A stretch of 64,000 nucleotides of DNA from Cohnella mopanensis (lineage in GTDB: Bacteria > Bacillota > Bacilli > Paenibacillales > Paenibacillaceae): NCBI RefSeq assembly GCF_022352055.1, contig NZ_JAKRWM010000004.1, positions 248,001 through 312,000 on the forward strand, given 5' to 3'. Shown one piece after another: positions 41,964 through 49,938 of the stretch. Under the pieces are notes generated by a model. That model made no database searches, was not told the origin of the DNA, and saw nothing but the letters and a program-made list of their open reading frames with translations. The stretch's first letter is position 1, and every line of letters starts with the position of its first letter. The position numbers and the translations under genes were made by a program.

Positions 41964-42971
41964 ATGCCGCTTTCGCGACAGAAAGTATACATAGGAATGC
42001 GGGTTAACAAAAATATTTATAACGACCAGGGTACTCTAATCGTCCCGAATATGCGCGTGCTGACGGACAGGGAAGTTCAATTACTTAATCGGCAGGGAGT
42101 GACGTTGTCCGATCAGGATGTCGAGCCGGTTCAGCTAACCCATCTCATTGAATCAACGATCCGGGAAGTTCGCGAGTTGTTCGCTTTTGCCAAGCAGACG
42201 GATCGGATTCCCTATAAGGACGTGCAGAGCAAGATCATACCTATGATCCTTGCCATGAGCACTCACCCGAATCTGAATCAAATTCTATTTTACCTTGAAG
42301 TTCATGACGAGTACGTCTATCGGCATAGCATTGCCGTGGCTCTGCTGTCTAAGCTGATCGGCAAGGCGCGGGGCTTCGACGATCAGCAAACGCTGGAGCT
42401 GATGACGGCGGGTTTCCTCCACGATATCGGGAAATCCCGCGTTCCTAGCGCGATTCTGAACAAACCGGGCAAGTTGACGGAAGAAGAGTTCGCCATCGTG
42501 AAGGAGCATACGCTACACGGCTTCGAGATCTTGAGAAACTCGGTTGGCTTGCCCGAGCGCCATGCTTACGTGGCGCTTCAGCACCATGAGCGCGAAGACG
42601 GGAGCGGTTATCCGTTCGGCCTGAAGGCGAACCAAATCGACGTATACAGCAAGATTGTCGCTGTAGCCGACGTGTTTCACGCGATGGTGTCCAAGAGGGT
42701 ATATAAAAGCGCGCTGCCGCTCTATCAGGTTCTGAAGGAGTTGTCGGACAATGTTTACGGAACGCTGGAGCCGGCCATTACGCTAAGTTTTCTCAAGAGA
42801 ATCATGGATATTCTGATCGGCAACGAGGTGGTGTTGTCGGATGGAAGAGAGGGGAAAATCGTCATGGTGAGCGCTCAGGACCCCATCCGGCCGATCGTGG
42901 AGGTCGAGGGAGAATACATCGATCTGAGCAAACGTCGGGATATTACGCTGGACAAAATTGTTTCCGAGTAG
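41964..42971 (+). CDS. HD-GYP domain protein (probable c-di-GMP phosphodiesterase)
   Basis: A 335-aa protein with an HD-GYP domain at about 105-285: HDIGK (His153-Asp154 and Lys157), further metal-ligand segments HTLHGFEIL and HHEREDGSGYPFG (GYP at 215-217), and ADVFHAM. A short N-terminal domain (about 1-60) is of the DUF3391 kind. Hydrolyses c-di-GMP if active. ATG 41964 has GGTGGGG; ATG 41946 has none. Because it lies in an operon led by a c-di-GMP riboswitch, a feedback loop on the messenger is likely. Confidence 0.88.
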   Translation: MPLSRQKVYIGMRVNKNIYNDQGTLIVPNMRVLTDREVQLLNRQGVTLSDQDVEPVQLTHLIESTIREVRELFAFAKQTDRIPYKDVQSKIIPMILAMSTHPNLNQILFYLEVHDEYVYRHSIAVALLSKLIGKARGFDDQQTLELMTAGFLHDIGKSRVPSAILNKPGKLTEEEFAIVKEHTLHGFEILRNSVGLPERHAYVALQHHEREDGSGYPFGLKANQIDVYSKIVAVADVFHAMVSKRVYKSALPLYQVLKELSDNVYGTLEPAITLSFLKRIMDILIGNEVVLSDGREGKIVMVSAQDPIRPIVEVEGEYIDLSKRRDITLDKIVSE

Positions 42972-42985
42972 CTTAAGCGCAAATG

Positions 42986-43044
42986 CAAAAACAGGTCGCA
43001 TCAGGAGAGGGTTTCCCTTGGATGCGACCTGTTTTTGTTTTTTT
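42986..43044. terminator. Bidirectional rho-independent terminator
   Basis: CAAAAACAGGTCGCATC pairs with GATGCGACCTGTTTTTG (17 bp) followed by T residues, with A residues on the other side. Serves the HD-GYP operon and the convergent permease operon. Confidence 0.92.
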
Positions 43045-43873
43045 AACCTTTTACAGCGCCGGCGACGACGCCTTTCACGATGAACTTCTGCAAGAAGATG
43101 AACACGATGATGGATGGCAGCACGGCCATGACCATGGCAGTCATCGCATATTGCCAGTCCGACGTGTATTGGCCTACGAACGTGTAGGCAGCGAGCGTCA
43201 GCGTCTTCGTGGACGGCGAGCCGTTGACCATCAAGAGCGGGAGCAGGAAGTCATTCCAAATCCACATGACGTCGATAATGATGATCGTAGTCGTAACCGA
43301 CTTAAGGAGCGGGAAGATGACGCTGAAGAACAAGCGGAATCCGGATGCTCCGTCGATCGTCGCGCTCTCGTCGATTTCCTTAGGTATTCCCTTCACGAAG
43401 CCGTGATAGATGAATACCGCGAGGGGAGCGCCGAAGCCCCAGTAAAGCAAACCGAGTCCCCATGTGCTGTTGTTGAGATGGATGTCCTGAGCCAGACGAA
43501 GCACGGTCAACATGATCGACTGGAAAGGGATCAACATCGGCATTATGCAGATCACGTACAAGACGGCGCTAAACCGGCTTTTCGTCCTAGATAGCTTATA
43601 GGCAGCAATCGAAGAGACGAGGATAATACCCGCTAGCCCGACTACCGTAATAATCGTATTGTTCAGGAACAGCCGCGGATAGTTAATGAACGACCATACA
43701 TAGGAATAGTTCTCGAAAGCCAACTGCTTCGGAAGAGCGACAACATCGCTCATCACTTCGCTGAAACTCTTGAGCGAGTTGTTAATCGCCAAGAACAGCG
43801 GATACAGGAAGAGGATCGAGAGAAGCACCATGACGATTTCGAGTGCGATGCGCCCTGCTCTGCTGCTTTTCAT
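43043..43873 (-). CDS. Carbohydrate ABC transporter permease (CUT1, MalG-like)
   Basis: A 276-aa inner membrane protein with six helices. The EAA coupling loop reads EIDESATIDGASGFRLFFSVIFPLLKS and the C-terminus is that of MalG/AraQ proteins. It forms a heterodimer with the permease encoded immediately upstream, whose stop it overlaps by 1 bp. No ATPase gene is present; in this group a shared MsmX-type ATPase usually serves such systems. Confidence 0.92.
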   Translation of the reverse strand: MKSSRAGRIALEIVMVLLSILFLYPLFLAINNSLKSFSEVMSDVVALPKQLAFENYSYVWSFINYPRLFLNNTIITVVGLAGIILVSSIAAYKLSRTKSRFSAVLYVICIMPMLIPFQSIMLTVLRLAQDIHLNNSTWGLGLLYWGFGAPLAVFIYHGFVKGIPKEIDESATIDGASGFRLFFSVIFPLLKSVTTTIIIIDVMWIWNDFLLPLLMVNGSPSTKTLTLAAYTFVGQYTSDWQYAMTAMVMAVLPSIIVFIFLQKFIVKGVVAGAVKG

Positions 43874-44763
43874 TAGGCTTCGACCTCCCTTCTTTTGAAG
43901 AGCGTCAGTTGAATTAGAGTTACGATCAATACGGCTACGAACAGGATAAGCGCTTTGGCCGTACCGTATCCGAACATATTGTTCTGGAACGTATCTCTGT
44001 AGATATCGTAAGCGACGCTATAGGTTGTTCCGCCGGGACCGCCGCCCGTCAAGGAGAGGATCACGTCGAAAACTTTGATGGAGTTGGTTAAAGCCATGAA
44101 TACGGATATCGTAATCGATGGCGCAAGCAGCGGCAGCGTGATGCTGATAAACCGGCGGAACGGGCCTGCTCCGTCGACGGTTGCCGCTTCCTTCAAATCT
44201 TCGGGCACCGACTGCAAGCCGGCAATGTAGATAACCATGTAGAACCCGATGGATTGCCAGATGGAGACGAGCACGATGGATATGAACGCGAGCCCGGGTT
44301 CCCCTAGCCAACTCAGCTTGAATATTCCCCACCCCGTGCTAGCCCCGAGCGATTCGAAGCCTTGCATGAAGATGAACTTCCAGATGAATCCGACAATAAC
44401 GAGACTTAAGATGTATGGAATGAAAAAAGCGGTTCTCAGCCACGTGGAGCTCTTGAGCTTCATGTCTAGAATGACGGCCAGCCCGATCGCGAGCACGTTG
44501 ACGAGAACGATGTACAGAATCGCATATTTCACGGTGAACCATGCCGCACTCGTAAAGTTGGCATCACCCATGAAAATTTGCTTGAAGTTGTCCAGCCCGA
44601 TGAACTTCGGATGTTTGGATATCCCGTTCCATTTCAACAACGAGTATCGAATGGTCATGGCAAAGGGAATATAGAAGGCAATGGCGATACAGATAAGCAC
44701 CGGCAAAGTGAAGACGCCGAACTCAAGCTTTTCGCTCCATTTTCTTCCTAACTTTTTAAACAT
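43873..44763 (-). CDS. Carbohydrate ABC transporter permease (CUT1, MalF-like)
   Basis: A 296-aa permease with six helices and the EAA loop PEDLKEAATVDGAGPFRRFISITLPLLAPS. N-terminal MTIRYSLLKWNGISKHPKFIGLDNFKQIF is typical of UgpA/LacF-like proteins. ATG 44763 is preceded by AGAGAGGTG. Transcribed away from the YesM/YesN pair, unlike the sugar-binding protein gene at 48536, so the transporter is split around its sensor. Confidence 0.92.
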   Translation of the reverse strand: MFKKLGRKWSEKLEFGVFTLPVLICIAIAFYIPFAMTIRYSLLKWNGISKHPKFIGLDNFKQIFMGDANFTSAAWFTVKYAILYIVLVNVLAIGLAVILDMKLKSSTWLRTAFFIPYILSLVIVGFIWKFIFMQGFESLGASTGWGIFKLSWLGEPGLAFISIVLVSIWQSIGFYMVIYIAGLQSVPEDLKEAATVDGAGPFRRFISITLPLLAPSITISVFMALTNSIKVFDVILSLTGGGPGGTTYSVAYDIYRDTFQNNMFGYGTAKALILFVAVLIVTLIQLTLFKRREVEA

Positions 44764-44924
44764 ATAAGCACCTCTCTTAGTCCCATTTAGTTGCCCCGAT
44801 AGGACATGACGGTAGGGTATCTACTATACTGAGTATTATAAAACAGTCTTTTTGCCGCAAAAAATGGATTTAAGAAATCATTTAAGGGTAAAAAGGTGAA
44901 CGGAATGAGGTGGCTCGGAGACAG

Positions 44925-46772
44925 ATGCACAACTTAAAGCAATTAATCAGAAGGTTAGTCAGATCGGCGGCTTCCCTGTACGAACGAATTTCGAGGAGAT
45001 TGGTGAACAAGCTTATTCTGTTGTTTACCTCGATCATTATTCTTGTCGTGGCGTCTCTGACCATTATTTCGTATCAGATTTTACAGAAGGAATCGGTCGA
45101 TAATAGCATCTCCAGCACGACGAATAACTTACTCTTGGTCAATCAGAACTTGGAAGGGTACTTGGAAGGCATCGAGCAATTATCATTGCCGCAAATCAAG
45201 TATGATGAGTTGAATTATGCTCTTGTTCACGAGAAAAACGATTATTCTTCCAGAATGTATTTGGAGGATTATTTGCGTAATTTGTATTTTTCCCGCAAGG
45301 ATCTGAACACGATCTGCCTCTATCTGGTCGATAGGCAGAAGTATTATTCCATTTCGAAGGAGAATTATAACATCACGGTACGCACGGGTTCTATTCCGGA
45401 TATGGGGAGTTTGCCGTGGTACAAGGATGTATTAGAAAGTCCCACGAGCAGCCTGTTTCAATCTTTAATCGGTGCGGCGCCAGCGACCGGTTATGCCATC
45501 GATACGAGTGGCAGCTTCATTGCGTATCACAGGGTTCTGCGAACGATCGTAACCCGCAAACCGCAAGCGGTGCTTTCGTTCTACTTCGATAAGTCGGCGG
45601 TCAACGATATACTCAAGGACGTCCCGTTCAACGAGGGACAGCATCTGTTGTTTCTAGACCCGGACGACGAGGTTTTCTATACCGATGATCTGGATTACTA
45701 CGATGCTACGAAAAAAGCCGGATTCATTGAACAGCTCAAGATCAACCCTGCGGGTCGAGTAACATGGGTGCAAGGCGACCGCAAGGACCTTGTCGTCTAT
45801 GACGTAGGGAAAACGATGGGCTGGAAGCTGATCAAGCCGATTCCTTACAAGCAAATATACGAAGCGGCGACGACGACCCGGAATTTAAGCTTCATGATCG
45901 GCTTTATATTCCTTCTGATATCCGTCGTGCTCGTCACTTTTACTTCGAACGCCATCACAAGGCCGCTCAAGAAGCTATCCCATCAGATGAGCCGCTTCAG
46001 CTCCGGGGATTTCGAGGCGGTGGCGCAGGTAAAGGGGCGGGACGAGATCGCGTATCTTTCCCGGCATTTTAACCAAATGGTAAAGAGAACGAATGATTTG
46101 ATCAATGAACGGTACAAAATGAAGCTAGTCGAGAAAAACGCGATCCTTAAAGCTTTGGAAGCCGAGATCAATCCGCACTTTCTTTACAATGCGCTGCAGG
46201 CGATTTCTACCAAAGCGTTGAAGAATGACCGTTACGACATCGCGGAGATGATTGATGCGCTTGCGTTGACGCTCCGATATTGCATCAGCGGCAAAGATGT
46301 CGTATTCGCCAGGGAAGAGCTGAAGCATATCGAACGCTATTTGGCATTGCAGAAGGCCCGGTTTGGCGATCGGTTGCAGATTCAGTATGATTGGGACGAA
46401 ACGCTTATGGATGTAAAGCTTCCGAAGCTGTCTATTCAGACGCTCGTCGAGAATTCGATCAAGCACGCTCTGGAGATCGTATCGAGTCCGGTAACGATCA
46501 CGATATCGGCGCGTATGGAGTTAAGCCAATACGTCATTATCGTCCATGACGATGGGCCCGGATTCGAGAAAGGCAAGCTCGAAGCCGTATTGCAATCTTT
46601 CCGAAGCGACTGGGAAGAGCGGAATCAAGATAACGAAAGCATTGGATTGGTTAACTTGAACACTCGCTTGAAGCTGCTTTACGGAGAAGGCGCCGAGTTG
46701 CGCATACGGACGGATCAATCGGGGACGCAAATGGAAATGCGGTTACCGCGGGGGAGTGGCTATGATGGTTAA
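44925..46772 (+). CDS. YesM-type sensor histidine kinase
   Basis: A 615-aa membrane kinase. TM1 is at about 28-50 (LILLFTSIIILVVASLTII) and TM2 at about 320-340. The extracytoplasmic region between them (about 270 residues) is a double-Cache-like sensor. A HAMP domain follows (SNAITRPLKKLSHQMSRFSSGDFEA). The HisK domain has the phosphoacceptor in EINPHFLYNALQAIS, and the ATPase has VENSIKHAL and DDGPGF. Start at ATG 44925 near CGGAG; a GTG at 44910 is an alternative. Its stop overlaps the YesN gene by 8-11 bp, so the pair is coupled. It likely senses sugars together with the adjacent binding protein. Confidence 0.92.
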   Translation: MHNLKQLIRRLVRSAASLYERISRRLVNKLILLFTSIIILVVASLTIISYQILQKESVDNSISSTTNNLLLVNQNLEGYLEGIEQLSLPQIKYDELNYALVHEKNDYSSRMYLEDYLRNLYFSRKDLNTICLYLVDRQKYYSISKENYNITVRTGSIPDMGSLPWYKDVLESPTSSLFQSLIGAAPATGYAIDTSGSFIAYHRVLRTIVTRKPQAVLSFYFDKSAVNDILKDVPFNEGQHLLFLDPDDEVFYTDDLDYYDATKKAGFIEQLKINPAGRVTWVQGDRKDLVVYDVGKTMGWKLIKPIPYKQIYEAATTTRNLSFMIGFIFLLISVVLVTFTSNAITRPLKKLSHQMSRFSSGDFEAVAQVKGRDEIAYLSRHFNQMVKRTNDLINERYKMKLVEKNAILKALEAEINPHFLYNALQAISTKALKNDRYDIAEMIDALALTLRYCISGKDVVFAREELKHIERYLALQKARFGDRLQIQYDWDETLMDVKLPKLSIQTLVENSIKHALEIVSSPVTITISARMELSQYVIIVHDDGPGFEKGKLEAVLQSFRSDWEERNQDNESIGLVNLNTRLKLLYGEGAELRIRTDQSGTQMEMRLPRGSGYDG

Positions 46773-48405
46773 CGTTCTAATTATTGATGACGAAGAACCT
46801 TTGCGTGAAGCCATCCGCATATTGGGCGATTGGGATGGATTAGGAGTCGGGCAGGTCCTCGAAGCGACGAACGGGCAAATGGGATTGGCGATGCTGGCGG
46901 AGCACCGAATCGATCTGGCCATCGTCGATATGAAGATGCCGGAGCTCAACGGAATGGAGCTGCTGCAGATTATCGAGCGGGACTATCCCGATTTATTGAC
47001 GATCGTCATCAGCGGATACAACGATTTCGAATATACGAGACAGGCTATACGTTCCAAAGTGGTGGATTACTTGCTGAAGCCGGTCAATCGGACGGATCTG
47101 AACCAAGCGCTATTGAAGGCAATTAATGTGTTACAGGCCAAGCGGAAGATGGAGAGTGAATCCATCAGCAAGAACATTACGCTGAATATGTCTTTGCCCA
47201 AGCTGAAAGAAAAAATTTATCTCTCGATTATCGAACGAAGCAACAAAAATCCATTAAGCGATGCGATGCTCCCCTTAATCGGTGCGGACAATCCAGCGAA
47301 CCGCTTTTCCGTGGTCGTCATTCGGGTGCTTAACTTAGAGGAGATTAGCGATACCCGGTTTAACAAAGATGTGGACCTGCTGCATTTCGCGATCTCGAAT
47401 GTTATCAACGAGATCACGGGAGATGATTATCAAATCTTCAGCTTCGCCAATCCGAAGCTGGAGCGAGAGATGATAACCGTCTTTACGATGAAAGGCGGTT
47501 ATCGGGAGGACATGGTTTTCCGTTCCGTTCATCAGATGAAGAGGGTCGTCGTAACGTTGGACGAGCTGTTCGGTACGCTCGTAGCCGTCGGGATAGGCGA
47601 AATTTGCGACGATGTAATGAAGCTCTCTTTCTCTTATGAATCCGCTAAGACGGCCATTAACGGAATCGATTTGCTCAAATTGAATAAGGCAGTCGTCGTG
47701 AATAACGTCCCGGAAATAAACCTGAGTTCGGATAACCATTCGCTTATTGGCCGAATCCCGCTTATTCGGGGCGCCTTGGAGAATGGGAATTTGTCGCATG
47801 CCAAGAGCATTCTAGACGATTACGTCATGAAGTGGAGAACGGGAGAAATGTTCAGCATCGGCGAAGCGGACCGGGCTTTGCAGGAATTCGTCATTCTGAT
47901 GAACGATATGGCTATAGATCTGAAGGTGGCGCCCGAAAGATTGCCGATCAGCGGTCAAAACTCCCTGCGGGATATCGGGATCGGAGCGGATTTCGCGAAT
48001 TTCGATCAGTACGAGAAGTTGCTCCTTCGCCTGTTGGATTACTACGGGAATGAAATACGCGGTTCGTTAACGGCCAACCGACCGTTCGATGTCGGGGATA
48101 TTAAGGCGTATATCGACAACCATTACTTCGAGGACATCAAAATTTCTCTCTTCACGGAGAAATACTATTTAAGCAGGGAATACTTGATGAAGCTCTTCAA
48201 GCTGCAGTTCGGAGTCGGCATTCACGAGTATGTACAGAAGGTGAGAATGGACAAGGCCAAGCTGCTGCTAGACGATCCGACCTTGAAAATACAAGACATC
48301 TCCGCGATGCTCGGCTATAAAGATAAGAACTACTTTAGCAAAGCTTTCCGCAATTACTATTCCGTGTCGCCGACGGAGTATCGGGATACGCAGACGAATG
48401 GATAA
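46765..48405 (+). CDS. YesN-type AraC response regulator
   Basis: A 546-aa regulator. The receiver (about 1-120) has IIDDEEPLR, phosphoacceptor Asp in LAIVDMKMPELNG, SGYNDFEY and LLKPVNR. A middle region (about 130-430) is the usual linker of this family, and the AraC HTH pair occupies about 440-546 (FTEKYYLSREYLMKLFKLQFGVGIHEYVQKVRMDKAKLLL, ISAMLGYKDKNYFSKAFRNYYSVSPTEYR). Starts at 46765 or 46762, both served by GGGGAG. Expected to activate the binding-protein and permease genes on either side. Confidence 0.92.
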   Translation: MVNVLIIDDEEPLREAIRILGDWDGLGVGQVLEATNGQMGLAMLAEHRIDLAIVDMKMPELNGMELLQIIERDYPDLLTIVISGYNDFEYTRQAIRSKVVDYLLKPVNRTDLNQALLKAINVLQAKRKMESESISKNITLNMSLPKLKEKIYLSIIERSNKNPLSDAMLPLIGADNPANRFSVVVIRVLNLEEISDTRFNKDVDLLHFAISNVINEITGDDYQIFSFANPKLEREMITVFTMKGGYREDMVFRSVHQMKRVVVTLDELFGTLVAVGIGEICDDVMKLSFSYESAKTAINGIDLLKLNKAVVVNNVPEINLSSDNHSLIGRIPLIRGALENGNLSHAKSILDDYVMKWRTGEMFSIGEADRALQEFVILMNDMAIDLKVAPERLPISGQNSLRDIGIGADFANFDQYEKLLLRLLDYYGNEIRGSLTANRPFDVGDIKAYIDNHYFEDIKISLFTEKYYLSREYLMKLFKLQFGVGIHEYVQKVRMDKAKLLLDDPTLKIQDISAMLGYKDKNYFSKAFRNYYSVSPTEYRDTQTNG

Positions 48406-48437
48406 AAAGTGAACAAGCCGCATTCGACCACTTTTTT
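48404..48437 (+). terminator. Possible terminator after yesN
   Basis: AAAAAGTG pairs with CACTTTTT around a 17-nt loop, followed by TACC. Weak, so some read-through into the binding-protein gene is likely. Confidence 0.5.
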
Positions 48438-48535
48438 ACCCTTAACTCTTCACTAATGTACATTCTTATCCTCCGGGTTTTTATTTAGAATAGGCATCGT
48501 AGTCGAATTTCAACAAATGAAACGGGGGCAATACA

Positions 48536-49849
48536 ATGTTAAAAAGATTTAGCGCTGTGTCCATTAGTTTGGTGCTAATGGTGGGAATACTTGCTGCATG
48601 CGGCAACAACAATAACGCTGCCAACAATGGCGGTGCAACCGGGACGCCGGAAGGTGGCGATTCCTCTAAAGCGGTCACGATTAACATGTTCACTGCCTCT
48701 CCTGAATACACGGACGCTTTCAATGCTTATATCGCCGAATATAAGAAAGTTAAGCCTAACGTAACGATTAACTTAGAGATCATGCAAGCCGACTACAATA
48801 CGGTTCTGAAATCGAGAATCGCAGCCGGCACTACGCCGGATGTATTCCAGACGACGGCTGGCGGAGATATCGATACTTTCGCTGAATACAGCGCGGACTT
48901 AACGAATGAGCCGCTTGCTGCGGCTATGACGGATGCGGTTCGTTCGAACATGAGCTCCACTGACGGCAAGGTTCTCGGACTTCCGATCAAAGGAAACCTG
49001 TTCGTGCTCATGTACAACAAGAAATTGCTAGCCGATGCAGGGATCGCGAACCCGCCTAAGACAACTGCTGAGCTTGCTGACGCGATCACTAAGCTGGAAG
49101 CCAAAGGCATTACGCCATTCGCTAACGCGTACAAAGAGTGGTGGGTATGGAAACATATCGCGCAACACTTCGTTGACGCTGCTGCACAAGATGCGAACAT
49201 CACTCCGAAAGAGCTTGTCGATCAATTCATCGCAGGCGAAACAACTTTCAAAGACCACCCGGTTCTGTACAATAACTTCTTCAGCTTTATCGACCAAACG
49301 GTTAAACACGGAACAGACAAACCGCTTGAGCGCGATAGCAATGCTGAAGTAAGCGACTTTGCTTCCGGCAAAGCGGCATTCATGACCGGTAAAGGCGCAT
49401 GGGACGAAGAAGCGATCAAGAAAATCAACCCTGATTTCCAACTGGGCATCGCAGGATATCCGGTTAGCGATAAAGCCGAGCAATCCCAAATTATCACGGG
49501 TGCGGATCAAGCTTTGCGCATCAACAAAGATTCCAAAGTAGCTAAAGAAACGATCGAGTTCTTTAACTGGCTGTATACTTCGGACTACGGCAAATCGTGG
49601 TTCTCTACGGTAGCGAAAGTTATTCCTCCGATCAAAGATGCTCCAATGCCGGATCTGGATATGCCTAAGCAAATGGAAGAAATCTTGAAAACGGAGAAAT
49701 CCGGAGACCTGTCCGTAAACTACTCGCTCGATACTTTCCACCAGAAGTTCGGCGAATTGATGCAGGCCTACATTGGCGGCAGCAAAACAAAAGACCAAGC
49801 GGTCGATGAAATTCAGAAAGCATGGATCCAATTCGGTTCTGCTGAATAA
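48536..49849 (+). CDS. Sugar ABC transporter substrate-binding lipoprotein
   Basis: A 437-aa family-1 solute-binding protein. Lipobox GILAACG (Cys22) is followed by an Asn-rich linker, then TINMFTASPEYTDAFNAYIAEYKKVKPNVTINLEIMQADYNTVLKSRIAAGTTPDVFQT, the classical CUT1 start. It ends with KTKDQAVDEIQKAWIQFG. GGGGGC precedes ATG 48536. Lies between YesN and an alpha-galactosidase, suggesting melibiose-, raffinose- or galactan-type oligosaccharides as ligand. Confidence 0.94.
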   Translation: MLKRFSAVSISLVLMVGILAACGNNNNAANNGGATGTPEGGDSSKAVTINMFTASPEYTDAFNAYIAEYKKVKPNVTINLEIMQADYNTVLKSRIAAGTTPDVFQTTAGGDIDTFAEYSADLTNEPLAAAMTDAVRSNMSSTDGKVLGLPIKGNLFVLMYNKKLLADAGIANPPKTTAELADAITKLEAKGITPFANAYKEWWVWKHIAQHFVDAAAQDANITPKELVDQFIAGETTFKDHPVLYNNFFSFIDQTVKHGTDKPLERDSNAEVSDFASGKAAFMTGKGAWDEEAIKKINPDFQLGIAGYPVSDKAEQSQIITGADQALRINKDSKVAKETIEFFNWLYTSDYGKSWFSTVAKVIPPIKDAPMPDLDMPKQMEEILKTEKSGDLSVNYSLDTFHQKFGELMQAYIGGSKTKDQAVDEIQKAWIQFGSAE

Positions 49850-49861
49850 GAAACCCAACCC

Positions 49862-49904
49862 AGCCTCCAATACCACCTAACCGTGGGGTTGGAGGCTTTG
49901 TTTG
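49862..49904 (+). terminator. Possible attenuating terminator
   Basis: AGCCTCCAA pairs with TTGGAGGCT around an 18-nt loop, followed by an interrupted T run (TTGTTTGTT). It lies between the binding-protein and GH36 genes and may reduce rather than block read-through. Confidence 0.6.
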
Positions 49905-49938
49905 TTAGGATGGATGAGACAGGAAGGAAGTGACCGAG

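Noticed and set aside
42983-43594. Plus-strand open frame of 203 codons over the MalG-like gene
   Set aside because: Starts within a terminator hairpin and is rich in Glu, Asp, Arg and His as expected for the antisense of a membrane-protein gene.
44764-44924. Catabolite-response (cre) site near the sugar locus
   Set aside because: I looked for TGWNANCGNTNWCA in the gaps around the transporter, GH36 and GH53 genes and saw no good match.
49028-49876. Minus-strand open frame of 282 codons over the sugar-binding protein gene
   Set aside because: Full antisense overlap with a well-supported lipoprotein gene; no ribosome binding site or recognisable domain.
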